Part shown: positions 9,439-18,795 of the stretch, in pieces | How positions within the stretch are numbered: the stretch's first letter is position 1 | Layout: every line of letters begins with the position of its first letter | Source: Catenulispora acidiphila DSM 44928 | GTDB lineage: Bacteria; Actinomycetota; Actinomycetes; Streptomycetales; Catenulisporaceae | Direction of reading: 5' to 3' | DNA: 64,000 bases | Assembly: GCF_000024025.1 (NCBI RefSeq) | Contig: NC_013131.1 | Span: 6,262,001-6,326,000 of the forward strand | Notes under the pieces: generated by a model | What the model saw: only the letters and a program-made list of their open reading frames with translations | Told to the model about the DNA's origin: nothing | Databases searched by the model: none | Position numbers and translations under genes: made by a program

Positions 9439-9569
9439 CAAGGACACTCCCAGCTGAAAACTAGCTTTGATGAGTGGAGTTTGGTGCGGCCGCAAACAAT
9501 CTTGCTGATGAGGAGTCAGTCAACTGCGGGAACCCGGGGGCGTCAAGGCTCGGCGACACAACGGAAACA

Positions 9570-9631
9570 CTCCGGCCGCCGTCGCCGCTCCCTTCCGCGA
9601 GGAGGAACAGGAGCGGCCACGGCGGCCGGAG
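9570..9631 (-). terminator. Long inverted repeat downstream of the SPW protein gene
   Basis: Two 22-base arms, 9570-9591 and 9610-9631, pair with a single mismatch around an 18-base loop (core CTCCGGCCGCCGT / CGGCGGCCGGAG). It lies 17 bases after the stop of the SPW gene and upstream of the GH3 gene, both on the minus strand, so it most likely terminates the former. Confidence 0.65.
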
Positions 9632-9648
9632 CCGGGGACGGTGCGGGT

Positions 9649-10095
9649 TCAGCGCCTTCTTCGCACGGCGCCCATCGTCATCCCTTGGCTGGCCAGGCCG
9701 AGCAGCACGGCCACGGCGCCGATGGCGACGTTGTTCCAGATGACGGCCCTTCCGGCGGTGTGGCCCACGGTCACCACCCAGGGCGAGATGATCATCCAGA
9801 CGCCGACCGGCACGCAGATCCAGCCGAGCCGGTACAGCCGCTCGGGCTGGAGGGCCAGGCCGAAGCCGAACGCGGCCAGGGTCAGGCCGATCACCAGGTT
9901 GTTCACCCGCAGGTTGGCGTCGATGGAATGCACCACCCACGGCGATATCGCGAGGTACATCCCGAGCAGCACGACCATGCCGTCCAGCGCCGTCGCGCGG
10001 GGACCTTGGACGACCTTGGCGAACCGTTCCTGCATTTCCCTCGCATCCGGATGCGTGGTGATGTCCGACGCATGCCGCGGTGCGGTCTCGGACAT
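9649..10095 (-). CDS. SPW-repeat integral membrane protein
   Basis: 148 residues from ATG 10095, which has GGGAAGTGAG upstream; the frame is open further upstream but without coding character. Four hydrophobic segments occur in two pairs, and each pair starts with the family's signature Ser-Pro-Trp: YLAISPWVVHSI and WMIISPWVVTV. The family is of unknown function; members have two SPW units in the membrane. A hydrophilic N-terminal 40 residues (MSETAPRHASDITTHPD) precedes the first segment. Confidence 0.82.
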   Translation of the reverse strand: MSETAPRHASDITTHPDAREMQERFAKVVQGPRATALDGMVVLLGMYLAISPWVVHSIDANLRVNNLVIGLTLAAFGFGLALQPERLYRLGWICVPVGVWMIISPWVVTVGHTAGRAVIWNNVAIGAVAVLLGLASQGMTMGAVRRRR

Positions 10096-10349
10096 GGCTC
10101 TCACTTCCCTTCCCGATGTCGGAGATCGAGCCGTTTTTACCAAGTATCCGCTTATGTTCCCCATTAGGCCACATCCGGCTCGCGAGGCTGGCCATACCTC
10201 GTCAGGCCGAGCCGTATCGGGCCATATAAGGAACTGGACGGTGGGTGCGCGCGTGGGAAGCTGGTCTTCCTCAAGCCCTGCGCACACTGGGTACTCCGTC
10301 CCGAGGAGATCACAGTGAGGGCCGATAGATACGCGGGTATGCGGCTGCT

Positions 10350-11879
10350 ATGTCCTCGGTCCGGTTAACGTCAGTCACCAACTGGCACAAGTCGTCCATC
10401 ACATGGCGCCGATGGACGGCGCGAGCTGCGATTCCCGTGGTGGCGGCGTTCGTGCTCCTGGCTTCGCTGTGGATGGCCGTGCGCATCACGCCGTTGCAGT
10501 CGGTGACCGCCGCCGGACAGACGGTCGAAGTGGGCGCCGCCGCTCCGGGATGGGGCTTGTCCGGTCCGGGCGAAATGGACTTGTTCGGCCAGACGATCTC
10601 CACCCAGCCGCAGTTTCCGGGACCGGTCCGTCCTCGGCTGCGGCTGACGCACATCACGGCGAACGCCGAGCTGGAGCAGCTGCTCGGTTCCAGCGACAAG
10701 AGCAGCGCGGGCGTTCTGGGCCGCCAGCTGTCCTCCGGCTGGCTGCGGTACGGGCTGTGGGAGGGCGCGGTGTCGGCGGGGATCGTCGTGATGGTGCTGG
10801 CCGCCGTGACCGGGCTCCGCCGGTACTCGCTGCGCCGCACCGTCATCGTGCTGAGCACCGGCGCGATCGCGATGACGGCGGTCAACGTGGTGGGCTTCGG
10901 GCTGCTCGCCTCCGGCACCCCGAGCGCCCTGCGGCACGTGCACTCGCTGTCCGACCTCGTCGGCCGCAGCATGGGCTACCCAGTCGCCCCCGCCGACGGA
11001 CCGGCGCTGAGCGGCGTGCAGGCGGTGGTGATCGGCGACTCCACCGCGGCGGCCATCGGCAACCGTCCGGTATCCCACCCCAGCGCCCTGGACCAGGCCT
11101 GCGGCCGCAGCGCCGACTCCTTCGCCGCGCAACTGGCCACGGTCAACAACTGGAACGTACTGAACCTGGCCTGCTCCGGCGCGACCGTCCGCACCGGCCT
11201 CCTCGGCCCGCAACCCGCCGGCCCGCTCAGCGCCCCGCCCCAGATCGCCCAACTCCAGCGCGCGCCCAAAGCCCGCGTGGTCATCGTCAGCGTCGGTGCC
11301 GACGACCTCCACTGGGCCGACCTGACCCGCTTCTGCGCCGCCAGCCCCACCTGCGACGACCGCGTCACCGACGCCTACTTCCAACAGCAGACGGCCCAAT
11401 TCGTCCTGGACTACCGCGAACTCCTCACCCAACTAGCCGCCCTCCCCGGCCACCCAGCCGTCATCATCAACCAGTACTACGACCCCTTCGGCCCCGACAC
11501 CTCCTGCCTAGCCGCCGAACACGTCGACGCCGCCAAAGCCAAAACCCTCCAAGGCCGCCTGGACCAGCTCAACACCGCCCTGAAGCAAGGAGCCGACGCA
11601 GCCGGCTTCATCACCGTCCAACCCTCCTTCGCCGGCCACGCACTGTGCAGCCCCGAACCATTCGTCCAAGGCCCGAAAGACAAGGCCCCCCTGCACCCCA
11701 CCGCCGCCGGCGAGCTGGCAATAGCACTGGCCGACCAGCAGGCACTGTTCAGAGCCGAGCAAGCGGCCGCAGCGGCGCAGTCCTCAAACGGACAGACACC
11801 GGACGGGCAGACGCCCGACGGGCAGAGCGCCGGCGGGCAGTCGGCAGGCGGGCAGACGCCGGGGACCGGTCAATCGTGA
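10350..11879 (+). CDS. Membrane-anchored SGNH/GDSL-type hydrolase
   Basis: 509 residues. Three membrane segments (about residues 27-45, 138-155 and 167-187) precede an extracellular esterase-like domain. Block I is VVIGDSTAAA with the nucleophile Ser near residue 231, an oxyanion Gly lies in VSVGADDL, and the catalytic Asp/His pair is in DKAPLHPTAAG. The substrate is probably an acylated cell-wall or lipid component. The C-terminal 25 residues are an odd low-complexity tail of GQTPDGQ/GQSAGGQ units built from tandem 15-base repeats. Likely single-gene unit; the next gene converges. Confidence 0.8.
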   Translation: MSSVRLTSVTNWHKSSITWRRWTARAAIPVVAAFVLLASLWMAVRITPLQSVTAAGQTVEVGAAAPGWGLSGPGEMDLFGQTISTQPQFPGPVRPRLRLTHITANAELEQLLGSSDKSSAGVLGRQLSSGWLRYGLWEGAVSAGIVVMVLAAVTGLRRYSLRRTVIVLSTGAIAMTAVNVVGFGLLASGTPSALRHVHSLSDLVGRSMGYPVAPADGPALSGVQAVVIGDSTAAAIGNRPVSHPSALDQACGRSADSFAAQLATVNNWNVLNLACSGATVRTGLLGPQPAGPLSAPPQIAQLQRAPKARVVIVSVGADDLHWADLTRFCAASPTCDDRVTDAYFQQQTAQFVLDYRELLTQLAALPGHPAVIINQYYDPFGPDTSCLAAEHVDAAKAKTLQGRLDQLNTALKQGADAAGFITVQPSFAGHALCSPEPFVQGPKDKAPLHPTAAGELAIALADQQALFRAEQAAAAAQSSNGQTPDGQTPDGQSAGGQSAGGQTPGTGQS

Positions 11880-11896
11880 ACTCGTTCGACGGTTCT

Positions 11897-13261
11897 CTAG
11901 CCTTCTGCGGCGTCCAGCAGCTCCGGAAGCGTGCCCGTCCAGGACCGTATCAGGGTGTAGACATTCCGCCACATGCCGGGAACCGTCGGGCGTTCCGCAG
12001 CCCGGCGTTTTAGATAGTCCACCGCGGCGGCGTTCAGTCTCGCTTGGCCGCTGGTCGGGCGGCGCCGGTGGGCGGCGAAGGACGAGGACTGGCCGGCGTA
12101 GCACGTCACGGTGAGGGCCGGTCGGACGATTTCCACAGCGTCGGCGGCAGACACCAGTTCCAGCTCCAACGCTGACCACAGGTGCTCGATGGTCAGCTCC
12201 TTGTCGACCGGAGTTCTGGCGAGGAGCGACAGCGGATTGCCGTGGCCCAGCGGTCCGGCGTCTGGCGGCGGCCAGTAGTACGGCGGGAGGTACGGCGGTC
12301 GCGGCGGCTCTGGGACGGTCGGCGCGCCGTTGGGGGCGTTCGAGTCCTGCTTCAGGTGAGCCGGCGCCGGACGCCCTTCGAGCAGCGCGAATCGCACATC
12401 GGCCGGGCACGCGGGATGGCCAGCCAGCAACTTCGCCGCCATCCTCGGCAGCCGCCGGGCCAGTCCGACCGCGGACACCAGCGACCAGTCCACTTGAAAA
12501 GGCTCGCCGAGAATCTGCTCAGCCAGGCGGTCGTCGGTGCGGGCGCGCACCGCGCTGAGCCGCCGCAGCAGCGCGCCGGTTCCGATGAAGCGCTCCTCGG
12601 CGGTGCTCAGGAACGGCTCGGGGTCCGCCTCGGCGCAGGCTTCTGCGATCTGCACGGTCACATCGTCCAACGGCGCGTCGGCGGGCAGTGCCGCGAGGAC
12701 CTCGCGGACCTTCTCGACGCCGCCGGCCAACCGAACCGTCCGCCAGCCGGTGGCCCACACCGTCGGCCGAAGCGGGGGCGTCCAGCGCCGCGTGCGCCGA
12801 TCGATCAGGGCAGCCGCGGCCAGATCCGCGTCCGCCGACTGCAACGCGCGGCTGTGGTTGGAGGAGTTGTAGCCCCTCCCGGTCGCGACGGCGGCAGGCG
12901 CGCGCAGCCGGAGCCGGCTTTCGAGCTCGAAGGGCAGATTCATGTTGTCCGCCAATGCAAAATCGATGCCCGGATCGTCCATGGCGAACAGCCGCGCTTG
13001 CGCTTCTGCGGAATTCGTCACGCGCGCCAGCGCCTGCCGCACCTCCAGCGTCCCGTCGGCGGTCGCGCTCTCGACGACCAGCGGCGGGTGGTCGTGCCCG
13101 ATCCGGAAGTAGTCCGGGTCGGCCTCGACCACCTCGCGCAGCGCCACCGCCCGCGATTCCCGAGGCAGCAAGGCGATCAGGCAGCCGACGTCGAACCTCC
13201 GGCCCATGCGATCACTGCTGGATTCCTCGAAAAGCTCATCACTGGGGATCTGCCCGGACAC
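11897..13261 (-). CDS. Hypothetical protein (about 450 aa)
   Basis: Not recognised. The start may be GTG 13261 (454 residues) or ATG 13207 (436 residues); neither has a strong ribosome binding site. The protein is soluble and helical, rich in Leu/Ala/Arg with several LxxRxxAAxxL-like helices reminiscent of degenerate HEAT-type repeats (for example LAEQILGEP and MAAKLLAGHPACPADVRFALLEG), interrupted at about residues 295-330 by a proline-rich linker (PEPPRPPYLPPYYWPPP). Similar actinobacterial proteins are annotated only as hypothetical. Codon use matches the neighbours. Confidence 0.65.
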   Translation of the reverse strand: MSGQIPSDELFEESSSDRMGRRFDVGCLIALLPRESRAVALREVVEADPDYFRIGHDHPPLVVESATADGTLEVRQALARVTNSAEAQARLFAMDDPGIDFALADNMNLPFELESRLRLRAPAAVATGRGYNSSNHSRALQSADADLAAAALIDRRTRRWTPPLRPTVWATGWRTVRLAGGVEKVREVLAALPADAPLDDVTVQIAEACAEADPEPFLSTAEERFIGTGALLRRLSAVRARTDDRLAEQILGEPFQVDWSLVSAVGLARRLPRMAAKLLAGHPACPADVRFALLEGRPAPAHLKQDSNAPNGAPTVPEPPRPPYLPPYYWPPPDAGPLGHGNPLSLLARTPVDKELTIEHLWSALELELVSAADAVEIVRPALTVTCYAGQSSSFAAHRRRPTSGQARLNAAAVDYLKRRAAERPTVPGMWRNVYTLIRSWTGTLPELLDAAEG

Positions 13262-13301
13262 GTGCCCATCTCATCACATGCCCGGGTACCCGCTCCCCCG
13301 C

Positions 13302-13601
13302 TCAGCTGTTGTGGACGATGCTGTAGATCCCCCACCCCATCGCCGCCAGCACGGCAGCGAAACAGAGGACTGCGATCGTCGCTCCCAGCGGTCCGGCACG
13401 CCCGGCACGCCCGGCAGTGGCAGCGGCAGCGGCGCCCGCAGCACCTTCCCTCCCATCACCGCCGACCACCGCGCCCTCCGAACGCGGGTTGAGCGCACGC
13501 AGGCCGAGGGCGAACAGCGCGGGCAACCCGGCTCCGGCGAGCAAGCCGATCACCACGATCTTCCACAGCGCGGTCAGATTGATCCAGGAGTTCACAGTCA
13601 C
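13302..13601 (-). CDS. Small two-helix membrane protein downstream of pit
   Basis: 99 residues with hydrophobic helices at about 13-36 and 74-94, joined by an Ala/Gly-rich linker ([17 protein letters not shown]). It lies 31 bases after the phosphate transporter gene on the same strand, so it is probably cotranscribed. Small membrane proteins are often found beside actinobacterial PiT transporters; a helper role is inferred from position only. Confidence 0.65.
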   Translation of the reverse strand: MTVNSWINLTALWKIVVIGLLAGAGLPALFALGLRALNPRSEGAVVGGDGREGAAGAAAAATAGRAGRAGPLGATIAVLCFAAVLAAMGWGIYSIVHNS

Positions 13602-13632
13602 TGCTTCCTTTCGCTACGCCGCGCCAGCCGGT

Positions 13633-14793
13633 TCACAACGACGCTCCGGCGACCGCCGGGCTCGCGGCCGGAGCCACCGAGCCGGACCACTCGCTGTTGA
13701 CGTTCGACGGCGTCACCGCATTGCGGCGCGCGGCGAGGAAGAACGCCGCGGCGCAGCCGGCCAGCACCACGAAGATCGTCGAGGCGCCGGGCGTCCCGCC
13801 GATCGCGTGCGCCGAGGCGTAAGCCAGCGCACCGACGATCCCGGCGGCCGGCAGCGTGAAGACCCACGCCGTCGCCATCCGTCCGGCGACCGCCCAGCGG
13901 ACCTCGGCGCCCCTCTTTCCCACGCCCGAGCCGAGGATCGATCCGGTGGCGACATGCGTTGTGGACAGGGAGTAGCCGAAGTTGCTGGACAGCAGGATCA
14001 CCGCGGCGGACGCCGACTCCGCGGCCATGCCCTGCGGCGCCTCGATCTCCACCAGGCCCTTTCCCAGGGTCCTGATGACGCGCCAGCCGCCGAAGTAGGT
14101 ACCCAGGCTGATCGCCAGCGCGCAGGAGATGATGACCCACGCCGGCGCCTTCGCGTGCTCCCCGAGGGAGCCGTTGGCGATCAGCGCCAGGGTGATGATG
14201 CCCATGGTCTTCTGCGCGTCGTTGGTGCCGTGCGCGAGGGAGACCATGGACGCCGAGCCGATCTGCCCGACGCGGAACCCGCGGTTGCGGACGCCGGCGT
14301 CCATGCCGCGGTCGAGCCGGTAGACCAGGAACGTGCCGACGGCCGCCACGAAGGCGGCGATCACCGGCGAGAGCACGGCGGGCAGCACGACCTTGGAGAC
14401 CAGGCCGTGCCACTGCACCGCGTGCCCGCCGGCGGCGGCCAGCGTCGCGCCGACGACGCCGCCGATCAGGGCGTGCGAGGAACTGGACGGGATGCCCAGG
14501 TACCAGGTCGCGAGGTTCCACAGGATGCCGCCGGCCAGCCCGGCGAACACCACGGTCAGCGTCACCAGGTGCGCCTGCACCAGTCCGCTGGCGATGGTCG
14601 CGGCGACGCTGAACGAGAGGAACGCCCCGACCAGGTTCAGGACACTCGAGACGGCGACGGCGACCCGGGGCGGCAGCGCCCCGGTGGCGATCGACGTGGC
14701 CATCGCGTTGCCCGTGTCGTGGAATCCGTTGGTGAAATCGAAGCCCAGCGCTGTGGCCACCACGAGCGCGAGCAGGACGCTGTTGCCGTTCAC
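13633..14793 (-). CDS. pit: PiT-family inorganic phosphate transporter
   Basis: 386 residues with about ten membrane helices. The two inverted PHO4 signature regions are present: GFDFTNGFHDTGNAMATSI near the N-terminus and LAHGTNDAQKTMGI in the second half. It should carry metal-phosphate with protons across the cytoplasmic membrane (low-affinity uptake). A cytosolic loop separates the halves as usual. The small membrane protein gene follows. The 120 bases upstream contain three GTTCA elements that could be a PHO box. Confidence 0.92.
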   Translation of the reverse strand: MNGNSVLLALVVATALGFDFTNGFHDTGNAMATSIATGALPPRVAVAVSSVLNLVGAFLSFSVAATIASGLVQAHLVTLTVVFAGLAGGILWNLATWYLGIPSSSSHALIGGVVGATLAAAGGHAVQWHGLVSKVVLPAVLSPVIAAFVAAVGTFLVYRLDRGMDAGVRNRGFRVGQIGSASMVSLAHGTNDAQKTMGIITLALIANGSLGEHAKAPAWVIISCALAISLGTYFGGWRVIRTLGKGLVEIEAPQGMAAESASAAVILLSSNFGYSLSTTHVATGSILGSGVGKRGAEVRWAVAGRMATAWVFTLPAAGIVGALAYASAHAIGGTPGASTIFVVLAGCAAAFFLAARRNAVTPSNVNSEWSGSVAPAASPAVAGASL

Positions 14794-14862
14794 GCAGTCA
14801 TGGTGACCACCTCGCGTGGCAGAAAACGGTCAGCCGCACGAAGATTGAGCAACCGGCGAGAA

Positions 14863-14914
14863 GTTCATGGAGAGCTGACGCCTCGTCACCGGATGTTCAC
14901 CTCGCCGGCAGTGT

Positions 14915-14919
<5 letters not shown>
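14863..14919. promoter_or_regulatory. Possible PHO-box-like GTTCA elements upstream of pit
   Basis: GTTCATG at 14863 and GTTCACC at 14895 and 14913 share one orientation. Streptomyces PhoP binds direct repeats related to GTTCACC with 11-base periodicity; the spacings here are 32 and 18, so the match is imperfect. The last element overlaps the stop of the upstream ABC gene. Position upstream of a phosphate transporter is the main support. Confidence 0.3.
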
Positions 14920-15649
<730 letters not shown>

Positions 15650-15694
15650 CGCTGTGTCTTTCGTTTCGGGGAGGGCTTCAGGGGCGGGCTCGGG

Positions 15695-17242
15695 TCAGGC
15701 GAGCTTGCGGAGGGCGTCGGCGGGGCGCAGGGACGAGGCGCGCCAGCCGCCCAGACCGCCGGCGACCAGACCGCCGAGCAGGGCCAGGCCGACCGCGACG
15801 AGCAGAATCGTCAGGCCCACCTGCGCCGAGAGGTGGACGGCGACGGTCTGGGCGCCGCGGCCGCCCCCGCCGAAGGTGCGACCACCGGTGCCGCCGGTGC
15901 CGCCGCCGCCAGTGCCGCCACCGCCACCGCCACCGAAGCCGCCCGGCGCACCGGACCCACCCGACGCACCGCCGGTCGTCGCCGACAGCTTCGGCGAGAA
16001 CGCGTTGATCGCCTGGGCTCCGGCGAAGCCGAGCGCGATACCGGCCACGCCGCCGATCAAACCGGTGACCACGGACTCGCCGATCACCTGGCGCACCACG
16101 CGGCGCGAGCTCCATCCCAGGGCCTTGAGCGTGCCGAACTCCCGGACCCGGCGTCCCACCGAGGACATCGTGAGCAGCCCGGCGATGGCGAAGGCGGCGG
16201 CCAGCACCGCGATCGACAGCCACTTGCCGAGGTTGTTCGCCAGCGAGGCGGTCGAGGACAGCGAGCCGGTCACCGACTTGGCCAGGTCCGCGGCGGTGGT
16301 GACGGTCGCCGCGGTGTCCGCGGTCTTGATGCCGGCGGAGACCGCGTCGATCTCGGTCGCGCTGGCGGCCTTCACGTAGATCGTCGAGACGTTCCCGGTC
16401 TGCTTGGACAAGGTCTGCGCCACCTGCAGCGGGATGAAGATGCCGGTCTGAGTGGTCCCGGACGCCACGCCCACGACGCTGAACTTGGTCCCGGCCAGGG
16501 TGACCGTGCCGCCGGCCGCGACCTTGTTCGCCGAGGCGTACGAGGCGCTGACGACGGCCACGTCGGCCGTGCTGTCGGCGGTGGTGAACGCGCGGCCGGA
16601 GTCCAGCGTCAGCGCGGACATCGGACCGGTGGCCAGGTTCGCGGTGTCGACGCCGGTGACGGTGAGGATGTTGGCGTTCCCATTGCCGGAGGCCGGGCCG
16701 CCGAAGCGCGGGCCGCCGTTTCCGCCGTTGCCGCCAGTCCCGCCGGAGCGGCTGCTGCCCGAACTCGGGGCCTGACCCTGCTGCGCCTGGTCCTGCGTGA
16801 TCTGCTGCTGCACCGTGGTGTCGATCTTGAAGTCGGTCAGGGTCAGCGCGCCGACCGCCTGCTGCACCCCGGAGACCCCGGCGACCTTCTTCAGGGTGTC
16901 CGCCGGCATCGCCTTGGTCCCGAAGGAGAGGTTCAGATTGTCCGAGGACGTCGCCTGCGTCTTGGTGCCGGAGGTCGTCCCGGCGTCCGGTCCGTTGAAG
17001 GAGAAGCGCTGGCCGCCGTTGCCGGAACCGGGAGCGGCGGTCTCGGTGACGGTCATGTCGGTCCCGACGCCGTACAGCGAATGCAGGACCGAGTCCTGCG
17101 CGGTCTTCACGCCGTGCGAGGCGGCGCTCACCGTGATCGTGAGTCCGATGCCGATCGCGAGGCCGAGGGCCACCACGATGGCCTGCTTGCTGCGTCTGCG
17201 CAGCTCACGGCTCAGGTAGGAGAAGAACATGAAGTGGGTCAT
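15695..17242 (-). CDS. FtsX/MacB-type ABC transporter permease
   Basis: 515 residues: one N-terminal membrane helix (about 20-42), a large extracellular MacB-type core domain (about 45-320), then three C-terminal helices typical of FtsX permeases (GKWLSIAVLAAAFAIAGLL, VTGLIGGVAGIALGFAGA, LTILLVAVGLALLGGLV). Odd point: the loop between the last two helices (about residues 425-465) is an almost pure Gly/Thr stretch (GGFGGGGGGGTGGGGTGG) which should be extracellular and flexible; a smaller Gly/Ser/Asn-rich stretch interrupts the core domain. Works with the ATPase encoded just downstream. Confidence 0.9.
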   Translation of the reverse strand: MTHFMFFSYLSRELRRRSKQAIVVALGLAIGIGLTITVSAASHGVKTAQDSVLHSLYGVGTDMTVTETAAPGSGNGGQRFSFNGPDAGTTSGTKTQATSSDNLNLSFGTKAMPADTLKKVAGVSGVQQAVGALTLTDFKIDTTVQQQITQDQAQQGQAPSSGSSRSGGTGGNGGNGGPRFGGPASGNGNANILTVTGVDTANLATGPMSALTLDSGRAFTTADSTADVAVVSASYASANKVAAGGTVTLAGTKFSVVGVASGTTQTGIFIPLQVAQTLSKQTGNVSTIYVKAASATEIDAVSAGIKTADTAATVTTAADLAKSVTGSLSSTASLANNLGKWLSIAVLAAAFAIAGLLTMSSVGRRVREFGTLKALGWSSRRVVRQVIGESVVTGLIGGVAGIALGFAGAQAINAFSPKLSATTGGASGGSGAPGGFGGGGGGGTGGGGTGGTGGRTFGGGGRGAQTVAVHLSAQVGLTILLVAVGLALLGGLVAGGLGGWRASSLRPADALRKLA

Positions 17243-17552
17243 CCCTTGGCATGGGTGGTCGCGCGTCGGCGCCGGAAAGGTGGCTCGACTGTGCGGACCC
17301 GCCGTGGGAATGGAATGAAGGATTAATGAGAGAGCGATGAGGAATTGTCGAGGAGAATTCGACCCGGACGACTCTTCAGATACCCCTCATTTTCGCCACA
17401 CTATATGTTCAGCATTTCAGGAGACCATCGGCACCGTGATCCGCCCGCCGTCGCCCGTTCGCCGCACCTGCCTCGTGCATCCCGGCCCGCGGTGGTCGAC
17501 TGGTCCGGTGACGTTGATCGTGCCGGCCTCGGCCTAGCAGCACCGGCACGCC
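17243..17552. other. Divergent intergenic region (310 bp)
   Basis: Lower GC than the flanking genes. It must hold promoters for the ABC permease (minus) and the phosphatase (plus). A TATAGT hexamer on the minus strand (17400-17405) is a reasonable -10 element for the permease; no convincing -35 lies 17 bases upstream. A 66-codon ORF here lacks coding character and was not called. Confidence 0.45.
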
Positions 17553-18755
17553 ATGTCCGAATCCGCCAAGCCCGCCGAGCCCGCCGATGCCGCGCGTGCC
17601 GCCGTTTCCGCACATCCCGCCGGCGCCGCGGAGCTCATCGAGCCGGTCGGGTTCGCCGAGGCCCTCGAGCCGGTGCGCAAGCGCTCGCGCATCACCACGA
17701 CTCTGCGTGTCGCGCCGTTCCTGTTGATCGCCTTGTCCGCCCTGGCCGACGCCGAAAGCACCGCCGGGCAGCAATACGACCGCTACCTGGTCGCCGCGCC
17801 GGCCCTGGCCGCCTCCGTCTGGGGCGCGGGGACCACCATCCTCGTCGGGATCCTCGCCATGCTCGCCGAGGTGGCCCGCGGGCTGATCCACGACGGCCGG
17901 GTCGGTCGCCCGACCGCCTCGGTCATCGCCGTCATCTCCACGGTCACCCTGGCCGCCGCGTACGCCGCGCGGGTCCGCGTCCAGCGCGAACGCGACCTCG
18001 CCGAGATCCGCTCGGTGGCGCGCACCGCGCAGCAGGTGGTGCTGCGTCCGCTGCCCGGCAGGCTCGGCACCGTCGACCTGGCCCTCTACTACAGCGCCGC
18101 CGCCGCGCAGGCGCAGATCGGCGGCGACCTGTACGAGGCGGTCCGCACCCGGCACGGAGTGCGGATCATCCTCGGCGACGTGCAGGGCAAGGGACTGCCG
18201 GCGGTGGAAACGGCGGCGGCGCTGCTCGGCTCTTTCCGCGAGGCGGCCTACGACGCCGAAGACCTCGCCGAACTCGCCGGGCGCCTGGAGACCAGCCTGC
18301 GGCGCTACGCCGAACGCGCCTCCACGCCGGACTCCGCCGAACGCTTCGCCACCGCCATCCTGATGGAGATCCCCGACGGCCGCCCCGAAGCCTTCCTCCT
18401 CAACTGCGGCCATCCCCCGCCGCTGCTGATCCAGCCCGGCGGCGTCCGCGCGATCGAGCCCGACGCGCCGCTTCCTCCGCTCAACCTGTCCGCGCTGGTC
18501 GCGAGCGAATACCGCACCGAGACGGTCCCGTTCGGTCCCGGTGACCGGGTCCTGCTCTACACCGACGGCGTCAGCGAGGCCCGGAACAGCGCCGGTGTGT
18601 TCTACCCGCTGGCCGACCGGCTCACCGGCTGGATCGCAGAGCCCTCACCCCAACTGCTCGCCGATCTCAGCCGCGACCTGAACCACTATGCGGGCGGCGC
18701 CACGAGCGACGACGCGGCCGTGCTGATCGCCGCGCGCCATCGGCCCATCTCATGA
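17553..18755 (+). CDS. Membrane-anchored SpoIIE-type PP2C serine phosphatase
   Basis: 400 residues. An Ala/Glu/Pro-rich N-terminus is followed by two or three membrane helices (about residues 50-135), then a linker and a SpoIIE phosphatase domain. Metal-binding and catalytic motifs are visible: GGDLYEAV, GDVQGKGLPAVE, LLNCGHPPPLL, LLYTDGVSEARN and SDDAAVLIA. Such proteins dephosphorylate anti-anti-sigma factors and so control alternative sigma factors; no anti-sigma or anti-anti-sigma gene is nearby, so the partner is elsewhere. Followed after 40 bases by an oxidoreductase gene on the same strand. Confidence 0.88.
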   Translation: MSESAKPAEPADAARAAVSAHPAGAAELIEPVGFAEALEPVRKRSRITTTLRVAPFLLIALSALADAESTAGQQYDRYLVAAPALAASVWGAGTTILVGILAMLAEVARGLIHDGRVGRPTASVIAVISTVTLAAAYAARVRVQRERDLAEIRSVARTAQQVVLRPLPGRLGTVDLALYYSAAAAQAQIGGDLYEAVRTRHGVRIILGDVQGKGLPAVETAAALLGSFREAAYDAEDLAELAGRLETSLRRYAERASTPDSAERFATAILMEIPDGRPEAFLLNCGHPPPLLIQPGGVRAIEPDAPLPPLNLSALVASEYRTETVPFGPGDRVLLYTDGVSEARNSAGVFYPLADRLTGWIAEPSPQLLADLSRDLNHYAGGATSDDAAVLIAARHRPIS

Positions 18756-18795
18756 GCGAGTCCGAACTCCGATATCCCCCGTCCCAAGGTGCATC

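Noticed and set aside
17337-17537. 66-codon plus-strand ORF in the 17.3-kb intergenic region
   Set aside because: Lower GC at third positions, no ribosome binding site and no similarity; the region fits a divergent promoter.
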